Shown here: positions 48,087 through 56,130 of the stretch, piece after piece | Layout of the letters: each line of letters opens with the position of its first letter | Numbering within the stretch: position 1 is the stretch's first letter | Assembly: GCA_963720695.1 (NCBI GenBank) | Contig: CAVRGG010000004.1 | Location: 496,001 to 560,000, forward strand | Reading direction: 5' to 3' | DNA: 64,000 nucleotides | From: UBA668 sp963720695 | GTDB lineage: Bacteria; Actinomycetota; Acidimicrobiia; Acidimicrobiales; Ilumatobacteraceae | The notes under the pieces: generated by a model | Told to the model about the DNA's origin: nothing | The model's database searches: none | Seen by the model: only the letters and a program-made list of their open reading frames with translations | Made by a program: the position numbers and the translations under genes

Positions 48087-48749
48087 TCAGCCGACGAGCA
48101 GGGCACGCACGGCGTCTTCGCTCTCGCTCGTCACGAGCACGAGCACCTCGTCGCCGAGACGCAGGATCGTGTCGCCGCGGGGCACGACCACCTTCTCCTC
48201 GCGGAGGATGGCCACCACGGTCGTGTCCCGCGGGAAGCCCAACTCGGCGATCTCACGGTCGGCGGCAGGCGAGCCCTCGGCGAGGGTGACCTCGGCCAGC
48301 TTGGCGCGACCGCCCTCGAAGGACAGCAGGCGGACGAACGATCCGACGCTGACGGCCTCCTGCACGAGTCCGGTGATGAGGTGCGGCGTGCTCACCGAGA
48401 CGTCGACCCCCCACGACTCGTTGAACATCCACTCGTTCTTGGGGTTGTTGACCCGAGCGACGACCCGCGGCACGGCGAACTCCTGCTTGGCGAGCAGCGA
48501 GACCACGAGATTGTCCTCGTCGTCGCCGGTGACCGCCGCCATGACGTCGGCGGTCTCCAGACCGGCGTGCTTCAGGGCGTCGATGTCGCAGGCGTCGCCC
48601 TTGAACCACACAGCGCCCTCGATGGTGTCGTCGTGTCGGCTGACGACGTCGACGTCGCTGTCGACGATGGTGACGTGGTGCCCGGTGCCGACGAGCTGTT
48701 CGGCGATGAAGCGGCCGACGCTGCCGCCACCGGCGATGACGATGTTCAT
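48087..48749 (-). CDS. TrkA/CeoB-type potassium uptake regulatory protein
   Basis: 220 residues: one RCK unit with an N-terminal NAD-binding Rossmann domain (IVIAGGGSVGRFIAEQL, IVDSD) and a C-terminal TrkA-C domain (VVVPRGDTILRLGDEVLVLV). It gates a Trk-type K+ channel or transporter in response to nucleotides. It lies 11 bases after a second, related gene. The paired arrangement matches CeoB/CeoC of mycobacteria. The start is at the conserved MNIVIAGGG; the longer open frame is the antisense of its partner. Confidence 0.93.
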   Translation of the reverse strand: MNIVIAGGGSVGRFIAEQLVGTGHHVTIVDSDVDVVSRHDDTIEGAVWFKGDACDIDALKHAGLETADVMAAVTGDDEDNLVVSLLAKQEFAVPRVVARVNNPKNEWMFNESWGVDVSVSTPHLITGLVQEAVSVGSFVRLLSFEGGRAKLAEVTLAEGSPAADREIAELGFPRDTTVVAILREEKVVVPRGDTILRLGDEVLVLVTSESEDAVRALLVG

Positions 48750-48760
48750 GTGATGCGCTC

Positions 48761-49427
48761 CTAGTGAACGTTGCCGGCGGTGGGGGCCGCGGTGAGGGAA
48801 TCGAGGCGGCCGAGCGAGTCCGCGCTCACTGCGAGGTAGACGATGTCGCCCTCTTGGGCGACGAGGGTCGGGGTGGGAAGGATGGCGGACCCGAGGCGGC
48901 TGACCGCCACCACGCGGACGCCGTCCTCCTCCAGTTCGAGCACGAGATGGCCGGCCCATGGCCGTCCGAGCGAGCGCTCGACGAGGGACACCTTCGCACT
49001 GGGGTCGACCCACTCGACGGCGGAGGCCTCGGGGATGAGACGCCGCAGCACCCGCTCGGTGGTCCACAACGCCGGAGCGACGGTGGCGATGCCGAGGCGC
49101 TGATAGATCGCGGCGCGGCGCGGGTCGTAGATGCGGGCCACGACGCGCTCGATGCCGAACGTCTCCCGGGCGACTCGGGCGACGAGGATGTTCGAGTTGT
49201 CACCGTTGGTGACGGCCGCCAAGGCCTCGGCGCGCTCGATACCGGCGTCGGACCAGGAGGTCACGGTCGAATCCGATGCCGGCGAAGGTCTCTCCGGGAA
49301 AGCCCGGGCCGAGTCGTTCGAACGAGCTCGCTCGGCGGTCGACGACGGACACGGTGTTTCCCTCGTCGACCAGATTCCGGGCGAGCGAGGAACCGACCCT
49401 GCCACACCCGACGATCACGACATGCAC
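48761..49427 (-). CDS. Second TrkA/CeoC-type protein, one frame break
   Basis: A partner RCK protein of about 221 residues. The N-terminus from GTG 49427 (AGGAGG 8 bases upstream) reads HVVIVGCGRVGSSLARNLVDEGNTVSVVD and stays in frame to GFDRDLL. From about 49253 homology continues in another frame as DAGIERAEALAAVTNGDNSNI to the TrkA-C domain and the stop at 48761. Removing one C at about 49254 restores a single frame. The break is most likely a sequencing error. It is divergent from the APC permease gene. Confidence 0.88.
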
Positions 49428-49522
49428 GATGTTGTCCTCCTCGCCGCCGGGCGCACGCGACCGCGAGCTGCTCAGGGCATTGCCGCTTCGCACTGTAACT
49501 GGACATAGGCTCCCGAGCACAT

Positions 49523-51377
49523 ATGTTCCAATCGCTCAAGCGGCTCGTGATCGGCCGTCCCATCGCCACTGCCGACGAAGGTCACCAGCGGCTCAGCAAG
49601 AAGATCGCACTCCCCGTCTTCGCCAGCGACGCCATCTCGTCCACCGCATACGCCACCGACGAAATCCTCGTCGTGCTGCTCGGCGGGGCCGGGATCGGCT
49701 ACGCCGCCTTCACCAAGCTGGTCCCGCTGTCGATCGTCGTCGCCGTGCTGCTGGTGATCGTCATCACGAGCTACCGCCAGACCATCCACGCCTACCCGAG
49801 CGGGGGCGGCAGCTACATCGTGAGCAAGGAGAACCTCGGGGCGGTCCCGTCGCTCATCGCCGGCTCCTCGCTGCTCGTCGACTACATCCTCACGGTCGCC
49901 GTGTCCGTGGCGGGCGGCGTGCTCGCCATTCGCTCTGCCTTCGGGTTCAGCACGCAGTGGACGGTGCCGATCTGTCTCGCTGTGCGTGTTGCTGATGACG
50001 CTCGCCAACCTCCGCGGGCTGAAGGAGTCCGGCGCACTCTTCGCCCCGCCCACCTACATCTACGTCGTCTCGTTGATCGCGCTCATCGTCGTCGGGCTCG
50101 TGCGGGTCTTCATCCTCAAGAACATCGACCCCATCGATCCGGCCAAGGTCAGCGAGGAGGCGGTCGAGCTCTCCAAGGGCACCAAGTCGCTCGGGTTGAT
50201 GATGCTGCTGCGTGCGTTCTCGTCGGGTGCGGTCGCGCTGTCCGGTGTGGAGGCCGTCTCCAACGGCGTGCCGGCGTTCAAGAAGCCGGAGGCGAAGAAC
50301 GCAGCAGCGACCATCGTCGTCATGGGCACGATCCTCGGCTCGTGCTTCCTCGGCATCTCCGTGCTCGCCTCGCACCTCAAGCCCATTCGCGGCGACGCCG
50401 ATCCCACCGGCATCGCGCTCATGGCCCAGCAGGTGTACGGCGGCAAGGGACTGTTGTTCTGGATCATGCAGATCTCGACGTTCGCCATCTTGATCCTCGC
50501 CGCCAACACCGCCTACGCCGACTTCCCCCGTCTGTCGAGCATCGTCGCCAAGGACGGCTACCTGCCGCACCAGTTCGCCAACCGGGGTGACCGGCTCGTC
50601 TACTCGAACGGCGTCATCTTCCTCGCCGCCGTGGCCAGCCTGCTGATCATCGTCTTCAAGGGCCAGATCTCCTCGCTGATCCCGCTGTACGCGTTCGGCG
50701 TGTTCACCGGGTTCACCCTCAGCCAGTCGGGCATGGTGGTGCACCACCGCAGGCTGAAAGAACCGCGATGGCGACTGAGCCTCACGATCAACGCCATCGG
50801 CGCGTTCACCACCGGTCTGATCGCACTGATCGTGGTGGTCTCCAAGTTCACCGAGGGTGCGTGGATCCCCGCGGCCTTGATCCCGATCATGGTGCTCGGC
50901 TTCTATTCGATCGGCAAGCACTACCACCACGTGAAGGACTCGCTCGCCGTACCCCCGGGGTACAAGGCGAAGCGGCACACCCACTACGTCGTGGTCCTCG
51001 TCGGCAAGGTCAACCGAGGGGTCCTCGACGCCATCGCCTACGCCCGGAGCCTGGCGCCGGAACGCATCATCGCCCTGTCGGTCGTGCAGGATCCCGACGA
51101 GGAGCGCCGACTGCACGAGCAGTGGGACGAGTACGACATCGCGATCGAACTGCACACGGTCTCGTCGCAGTATCGAGAGCTCACCCGACCGGTCTTCCAG
51201 TTCCTCGACGAGATCGACCAGGAGCGCGACGACGACATCATCACCGTCGTCATCCCGGAGTCCGTCACCAAGGTGAGCAGCCAGTGGCTGCACAACCAAT
51301 CGGCGCTCGCCCTCAAGGCGCGGCTGCTCTACCGCCCCCACACGGTCGTGGTGTCGGTGCCCGTGCACGTCGACTGA
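49523..51377 (+). CDS. APC-superfamily permease with C-terminal soluble domain, one frame break
   Basis: A 12-helix amino-acid/polyamine/K+-type permease of about 617 residues. The N-terminal part from ATG 49523 (LPVFASDAISSTAYATDEIL, PSGGGSYIVSKENLG) is in frame until about 49979. Homology then continues one frame over (LCVLLMTLANLRGLKESG to the end). The last ~140 residues (HYVVVLVGKVNRGVLDAIAYARSLAPERIIALSVV) form a USP-like soluble domain. Proximity to the TrkA pair suggests potassium transport regulated by those subunits, as in the KimA-like branch, but this is inference. One extra base near 49979 explains the break. Confidence 0.88.
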
Positions 51378-51426
51378 CGTCGGGGTCAAATCCGCGCAGG
51401 CCACGACAGACGGGGACTCGCGGGCA

Positions 51427-51432
51427 TACCCT
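51427..51432 (+). promoter_or_regulatory. Leaderless -10 hexamer of epimerase gene
   Basis: TACCCT lies exactly 6 bases before the ATG at 51439, the ideal leaderless spacing. Confidence 0.45.
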
Positions 51433-51438
51433 GCCACC

Positions 51439-52332
51439 ATGCGAGTCATCATCTCCGGCGCCAGCGGACTCATCGGCAGTGCGCTGTCCACCGAGCTGAC
51501 CGAGCACGGCCACGAGGTCGTCGCGCTCGTCCGGCGGCCGGCACGCGGCCCGAACGAGATTCGCTGGGACCCCGCCGCGGGAGATCTGGCGGCCGAATCA
51601 CTCGCCGGCGCCGACGCCGTCGTCCACCTCGCCGGGGCGGGCATCGGCGACCACCGCTGGACCGACGAGTACAAGAAGGTCATCCTCGACAGCCGGGTGT
51701 CGTCGACGACGTTGCTGGCCGAGCGCATCGCCGAGTGCTCGCAGCGACCCCCGGTGTTGCTGAGCGGCTCGGCGATCGGGATCTACGGCGCGAGCGACGG
51801 TCGCGACCTCGACGAGACCTCACCCACGGGCGAGGGCTTCCTCGCCGACGTCTGCCGCCAGTGGGAGGCCGCCGCGGCGCCCGCCGCAGCAGCGGGTACC
51901 CGGGTCGCGTTCCTTCGCACCGGCATCGTCCTCACTGGTCGCGGTGGCGCGTTGAAGAAGATGCTGCCGCTGTTCAAGGTCGGCCTCGGCGGCAAGTTCG
52001 GCAAGGGCGACCAGTGGCAGAGCTGGATCGCACTCGCCGACGAAGTCGGGGCGATCGAGCACCTGCTGACGCACGAGGTGAGCGGTCCGGTGAACCTCAC
52101 CGCGCCGACGCCGGTCACCAGCGCCGAGTTCGCGAACACCCTCGGCGACGTGCTGCACCGCCCGTCGTTCCTGCCCGTGCCGTCGTTCGGGCCGAAGCTG
52201 CTCCTGGGCGGAGAGCTCGCCGACGCGCTGTTGTTCACCGGGCAGAAGGTGCTCCCCCGTGTGCTGCAGGCGTCGGGCTACACGTTCCGCCACGACACGT
52301 TGACGTCAGCGATCAAGGCCGCCCTGGCCTGA
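51439..52332 (+). CDS. TIGR01777 family NAD-dependent epimerase-like protein
   Basis: 297 residues, an extended SDR. VIISGASGLIGSALSTELTEHGHEVVALVRRP (nucleotide binding), VHLAGAGIGDHRWTDEYKKVILDSRV, LLSGSAIGIYGASDGRDLDETSPTG and the C-terminal DUF1731 block (PVTSAEFANTLGDVLHRPSFLPVPSF) identify the TIGR01777/SDR39U1 family. The substrate is not established for this family; a link to cell division or sugar metabolism has been suggested elsewhere. The 3' end abuts the convergent VOC gene. Confidence 0.9.
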   Translation: MRVIISGASGLIGSALSTELTEHGHEVVALVRRPARGPNEIRWDPAAGDLAAESLAGADAVVHLAGAGIGDHRWTDEYKKVILDSRVSSTTLLAERIAECSQRPPVLLSGSAIGIYGASDGRDLDETSPTGEGFLADVCRQWEAAAAPAAAAGTRVAFLRTGIVLTGRGGALKKMLPLFKVGLGGKFGKGDQWQSWIALADEVGAIEHLLTHEVSGPVNLTAPTPVTSAEFANTLGDVLHRPSFLPVPSFGPKLLLGGELADALLFTGQKVLPRVLQASGYTFRHDTLTSAIKAALA

Positions 52333-52333
52333 A

Positions 52334-52801
52334 TCACTGATCCGCGGTGTCCAGCTGCGGCCAGCGGGCGAGTGCGTCCTCGAGATCGAGGCGACGGGTC
52401 CCGAGCGTGCCGTCCCATTCCGACCGAGGTGTCGCCCACATCACTTCGAACTCGATGCCGTCGGGGTCCTTGGCGTAGAGGCTCTTGCTCACCCCGTGGT
52501 CGCTCTCGCCCACCAGCGCACCCGCCTCGAGCAGTCGGGCGCGGAGTGCGGCGAGATCCTCGATGGTGTGCACCTGCCAGGCGAGGTGGTACAGCCCCAC
52601 GGTCTGCTGGCCGGCGGGGCGATCGCCCACGCTGAACAGCCCGAGATCGTGGTCGTTGTCGGACCCGTCGGCCCGGAGGAAGAATGCCTGGTCACCCATG
52701 CTCGCCTGCACGGTGAAGCCGAGTACCTCGGTGTAGAACGCCGCGGACGCCTTCGCGTCACGCACGTACAGCACCGCGTGGTTGAGTCGCTTGATGGTCA
52801 T
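52334..52801 (-). CDS. VOC (glyoxalase/dioxygenase-like) protein
   Basis: 155 residues. KRLNHAVLYVRDAKASAAFYTEVLGFTV and LYHLAWQVHTIEDLAALRARLLEAGAL with KDPDGIEFEVMW make a two-module VOC fold with His/Glu metal-ligand candidates (LNHAVLYV, YHLAWQV, IEFEVMW). This layout occurs in extradiol-dioxygenase-like and glyoxalase-like proteins, so the reaction cannot be named. ATG 52801 has GGAGG at ideal spacing. It follows the YceI gene by 41 bases on the same strand and may be under the same MarR control. Confidence 0.88.
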   Translation of the reverse strand: MTIKRLNHAVLYVRDAKASAAFYTEVLGFTVQASMGDQAFFLRADGSDNDHDLGLFSVGDRPAGQQTVGLYHLAWQVHTIEDLAALRARLLEAGALVGESDHGVSKSLYAKDPDGIEFEVMWATPRSEWDGTLGTRRLDLEDALARWPQLDTADQ

Positions 52802-52842
52802 TGCTTCCTCCTGGCCGTCGGGCCGACGTGGAGCGGGTCTGC

Positions 52843-53406
52843 TCAGCTCTTCAGTGCTTCGATCTCGAGGACGATCTTCACACGGTCTCCGACCACGAAT
52901 CCACCGGTCTCGAGTGCAACGTTCCACTCCAGCCCGAAGTCCTTGCGGCTGATCTCGGTCTCCGCGGTGAAGCCGGCCTTGGTGTTGTTCCACGGATCGA
53001 CGGCGACGCCGTCGAAGTCGAGCGCGAAATCGACCGACTTGGTGACGCCCTTGATCGTGAGGTCACCGTGCAGCACGAACGCACCGCCCTTGGCCTCGAT
53101 GCCCGTGCTGACCAGGGTCCACGTGGGGAACTGCTCGACGTCGAAGAAGTCGGCGCCCTTGAGGTGGCCGTCGCGACCCTCGTCGCGAGTGTCGATCGAC
53201 GCCGCCTGCACGGTGGCCTCGACCTTCGAGTCGAGCGGGTTCTCGGCGACGGTGATGGTGCCCGAGAACTCCGTGAACTGGCCGCGGACCTTGGCGACCA
53301 TGAGGTGGCGGGCGGTGAAGCCGACGGTCGAGTGGCCGACGTCGACGGTCCAGGTGCCGGGCGTGAGTGCGCCGAGGACGCCGGTGGAATCGAGTGCGCT
53401 GGACAT
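52843..53406 (-). CDS. YceI family lipid-binding protein
   Basis: 187 residues. GTWTVDVGHSTVGFTARHLMVAKVRGQFTEFSGTI, ATVQAASIDTRDEGRDGHLKGADFFDVEQFP and LTIKGVTKSVDFALDFDG are the conserved strands of the YceI lipocalin-like barrel, which binds isoprenoid chains. No signal peptide is seen, so it should be cytoplasmic, as in many actinobacterial YceI proteins. ATG 53406 has GGAG 8 bases upstream. It is divergent from a marR gene, a common regulatory pairing. Confidence 0.93.
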   Translation of the reverse strand: MSSALDSTGVLGALTPGTWTVDVGHSTVGFTARHLMVAKVRGQFTEFSGTITVAENPLDSKVEATVQAASIDTRDEGRDGHLKGADFFDVEQFPTWTLVSTGIEAKGGAFVLHGDLTIKGVTKSVDFALDFDGVAVDPWNNTKAGFTAETEISRKDFGLEWNVALETGGFVVGDRVKIVLEIEALKS

Positions 53407-53466
53407 GGGGGATGCTCCTTGTTGGGAAGGTACTTGCGTGTACAACGAACTCTATCCCTAGATCTT

Positions 53467-53477
53467 TTGCATCGCAA
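53467..53477. promoter_or_regulatory. Candidate MarR operator between yceI and marR
   Basis: TTGC-ATC-GCAA is a perfect short palindrome midway between the divergent yceI and marR genes. The gap is AT-richer than its surroundings and lies 26-36 bases upstream of the marR -10 hexamer. It is a plausible binding site for the MarR dimer. Confidence 0.4.
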
Positions 53478-53502
53478 CTATTCCTTCTCGCAACTCACTC
53501 GG

Positions 53503-53508
53503 TAGCCT
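53503..53508 (+). promoter_or_regulatory. Leaderless -10 hexamer of marR
   Basis: TAGCCT lies 7 bases before the ATG at 53516. Confidence 0.42.
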
Positions 53509-53515
53509 CGACTGC

Positions 53516-53983
53516 ATGGAACCGAGATGGCTCACCGAGGGCGAACAGCAGTCGTGGCGCAACTACGTCATGACCGCACACGACCTCGCGGCGGCGTTGG
53601 AAGCCGACCTCGCTCCCCACGGGCTCACCATGGGTGACTACGAGGTACTGGTGTGGTTGTCCGAAGCGGAGGAGAACCGCATGCGGATGTGCGATCTGGC
53701 CGGCGCGCTGCAGCTCTCACCGAGTGGGCTCACCCGTCGGTTGGATGGCATGGTCAAGCAGGGCTGGGTCGAGCGCGCCTCCTGCGCCAGTGATCGGCGC
53801 GTGATGTGGGCACACCTCACCGCGGCCGGACGGGCGAAGATGGAAGCCGCCGCACCGGCGCACGTCGAGAGTGTTCGCCGTCACGTGCTCGAGCCCCTCG
53901 GGGTCGACGGGTTCGACCAGTTCGGCGTGCTCTTCGGTCGTATCCGCGAGCACCTGCAGCACCTCGAACCCACACCCACATGA
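53516..53983 (+). CDS. MarR family transcriptional regulator
   Basis: 155 residues with the MarR winged helix: LTMGDYEVLVWLSEAEENRMRMCDLAGALQLSPSGLTRRLDGMVKQGWVER, then the wing CASDRRVMWAHLTAAGR. Long helices at both ends should form the dimer. It is divergent from yceI and probably regulates it, itself and perhaps the VOC gene. Its stop overlaps the argJ start (ATGA), so argJ is translated from the same message. Confidence 0.93.
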   Translation: MEPRWLTEGEQQSWRNYVMTAHDLAAALEADLAPHGLTMGDYEVLVWLSEAEENRMRMCDLAGALQLSPSGLTRRLDGMVKQGWVERASCASDRRVMWAHLTAAGRAKMEAAAPAHVESVRRHVLEPLGVDGFDQFGVLFGRIREHLQHLEPTPT

Positions 53984-55137
53984 CACTCGAGCTGCCCGAG
54001 GGATTCCATGCCTACGTCACGAACGTCGGCGTGAAGGATCAGACCGACGACTTCACCCTCGTCGCCTCCGACCGACCGTGCGTCGCGGCGGGCGTCTTCA
54101 CGAAGAGCTCGTTCGCCGGGCCGAGTGTCGTGGTCAGCAGGCGCAACGTCGCCAACGGCTCGGCACGTGCCATGGTCGTGATCTCCAAGAACGCCAACGT
54201 CGCCACCGGTGCGCAGGGGATGGCCGACGCCGAGGAGGTGGTCGACGGCGTCGCTCGCGCCGTCGGGTGCGCTCCCGACGAGGTCCTCATCGCCTCCACC
54301 GGTGTGATCGGCCGCCCCTATCCCATCGACCGCATCCGAGAGGGCATGGCCCTCGTCCCCACCCCGCTGCCGTCACGCGACGCCGATGCTGTGGCGAGGG
54401 GCATCATGACCACCGACACGGTTCCGAAGACGGCCAGTGCCCGCGCCGGCAAGGCGACCGTCGTCGGCGTGGCAAAGGGCGTCGGCATGATCGAGCCCGA
54501 CATGGCCACGATGATCGCGATGGTGTTCACCGACGCCGAGATCGGCCGCTCCGATCTCGACACCGTGTTCCGTGCAGTGGTCGACCGCACGTTCAACTGC
54601 GTGTCGGTCGACACCGACACCTCGACGAGCGACACCGCCATCATCCTCGCCAACGGTGCGAGCGGTGCGGTCGACCTCGAGGACTTCCACGCCGCGCTCT
54701 CCTCCGTGTGCGAGTCGCTGTCCAAGCAGATCGTCCGCGATGGCGAAGGGGCCACCACACTGATCCAGGTCGACGTCGACGGTGCGGGCAGCGCGGACCA
54801 GGCCAAGCGAGTGGCCAAGGCCATCGTCAACTCGCCGCTGGTCAAGACCGCGGTGCACGGCGCCGACCCCAACTGGGGCCGGGTCGCGATGGCAGTCGGC
54901 AAGAGCACCACCGAGGCGGAGGTCGACCAGTCCAAGGTGGTCATCCGATTCGGCGACCAGGAGGTCTACCCCGCCACGCTGACGGCGCACGAACTCGCCG
55001 CACTCGCCACCTACATGAAGGGCGACGAGGTCCGCATCCACGTCGCCCTGGGCACGGGCGGCACGGGCGCGGCCACGGTGTGGGGCTGCGACCTCACCGA
55101 TGGTTACGTGCGCATCAACGCCGACTACACCACCTGA
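53980..55137 (+). CDS. argJ: Ornithine acetyltransferase / glutamate N-acetyltransferase (ArgJ)
   Basis: 385 residues. It moves the acetyl group from N-acetylornithine to glutamate in arginine synthesis. Blocks GVKDQTDDFTLVASDRPCVAAGVFT, the autocleavage region KGVGMIEPDMATMIAMVFTDA (nucleophile Thr177 generated by self-cleavage), and the C-terminal GADPNWGRVAMAVGKS and GYVRINADYTT are conserved. It is translationally coupled to marR and is not in an arg cluster here, which is unusual. It may still be the main argJ or a second copy. Confidence 0.94.
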   Translation: MTLELPEGFHAYVTNVGVKDQTDDFTLVASDRPCVAAGVFTKSSFAGPSVVVSRRNVANGSARAMVVISKNANVATGAQGMADAEEVVDGVARAVGCAPDEVLIASTGVIGRPYPIDRIREGMALVPTPLPSRDADAVARGIMTTDTVPKTASARAGKATVVGVAKGVGMIEPDMATMIAMVFTDAEIGRSDLDTVFRAVVDRTFNCVSVDTDTSTSDTAIILANGASGAVDLEDFHAALSSVCESLSKQIVRDGEGATTLIQVDVDGAGSADQAKRVAKAIVNSPLVKTAVHGADPNWGRVAMAVGKSTTEAEVDQSKVVIRFGDQEVYPATLTAHELAALATYMKGDEVRIHVALGTGGTGAATVWGCDLTDGYVRINADYTT

Positions 55138-55146
55138 CGCGCCGCC

Positions 55147-55181
55147 GCGGTGCGTCGATGCACTCCTCACCGACGCACCGC
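55147..55181. terminator. Bidirectional hairpin between argJ and lipoprotein gene
   Basis: A perfect 11-bp inverted repeat (GCGGTGCGTCG / CGACGCACCGC) with a 13-base loop lies in the 55-base gap between two convergent genes. No T-tract flanks it, but its position suits a terminator or 3'-end stabiliser for both transcripts. Confidence 0.55.
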
Positions 55182-55192
55182 TGGACGCATCG

Positions 55193-55981
55193 TCATCCTT
55201 GGGCGAGGCGTGTCGACAGCTTGTCGATGGCCTGCTGGATGATCGCGGACCTCGTCGATGCCGTGAACGCCGATGCGGTCGAGTGAACTTCCACCACTCC
55301 CCGACCCGACCGGGCGAACGTGCACACGCAGGTGTCGGGAAGGTCGGAGCCACCCATCGTGACCGTGCCGACCAGTGACTTCACGCTGGACTGGTCGGCG
55401 GTGAAGGTGAGATCGGGCGGCGTGTCGTTCTCGTAGGTGGCAGACGTTGCTCCGATCGGCATCGCAGGGACCGCCACGTCGTTGAATTTCGCCCAGCAGG
55501 CGTCGAAGCCCGGGGACTGCACCGCATCGAGCATCGCGGTCGCTGCGGCCTCCGTGGGGAAGACGACCACGTAGGTGAACAGCACGTCGGGTCCCTTGGT
55601 GAGTGCGGCTGACTGCCCCACGCCATGATCTGCCCCGCCGGCGAACACGAGGTCCACATACGGTGCGCACTCCGGCACGGTCGCCGCCATCTCGGCCGAG
55701 TTCGGGAACGACATCTGCTCGCTCGCGTCGCCCCACCCGTTGCCCAGGTCCGCGGGCGTCAGCAACGCGTCGGCCACCACTGCGGCATCGCCGATCAGTG
55801 CCACCGTCGTCGGCGCGTTCGAGGAGTCCGCCGCTGGTGACGTCGTCGTCGATGTGGTCGCCGAGGCCTGGTCGTCGCCGCAGCCAGCCAGGGTGAACGA
55901 AGCCACGGCGGTGATCGCCGCAAGGACCGGCAGACGAGCCCGGGTGTGCCGACCACGAGAAACTGCACTGCAGAGATCCAT
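55193..55981 (-). CDS. Secreted lipoprotein, possible sensor-like domain
   Basis: 262 residues. A signal peptide with lipobox LAGC is followed by a Thr/Ser/Ala linker and a domain beginning DALLTPADLGNGWGDASEQ. This entry pattern occurs in actinobacterial sensor-like or PknH-extracellular-type domains, with several cysteines (PECAPY, DACWAK, DTCVCTF). The assignment beyond lipoprotein is tentative. ATG 55981 has GGGAGG at good spacing; the longer open frame lacks a conserved start. It is divergent from the histidine kinase operon. Confidence 0.78.
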   Translation of the reverse strand: MDLCSAVSRGRHTRARLPVLAAITAVASFTLAGCGDDQASATTSTTTSPAADSSNAPTTVALIGDAAVVADALLTPADLGNGWGDASEQMSFPNSAEMAATVPECAPYVDLVFAGGADHGVGQSAALTKGPDVLFTYVVVFPTEAAATAMLDAVQSPGFDACWAKFNDVAVPAMPIGATSATYENDTPPDLTFTADQSSVKSLVGTVTMGGSDLPDTCVCTFARSGRGVVEVHSTASAFTASTRSAIIQQAIDKLSTRLAQG

Positions 55982-56116
55982 CAATCCATCCTCCCAAGGT
56001 GTCCGGCCCGAGACATCGGTCCCGGCGTCCGGTGGTAGGTCCTCAGTGTTGCTGTTCGGCGGAGGTCCCGCATCGGGACAGACCCTCTGCCGAACGGCGC
56101 GAACGCGATGGGCGAC

Positions 56117-56122
56117 TAGGGT
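56117..56122 (+). promoter_or_regulatory. Leaderless -10 hexamer of histidine kinase operon
   Basis: TAGGGT lies 8 bases before the ATG at 56131, supporting that start for the kinase gene. Confidence 0.38.
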
Positions 56123-56130
56123 CATCCCTG

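Noticed and set aside
55999..56130. Upstream extension of the histidine kinase frame to 55999
   Set aside because: It overlaps the divergent lipoprotein gene's upstream region and lacks a ribosome site; the hexamer at 56117 points to ATG 56131.
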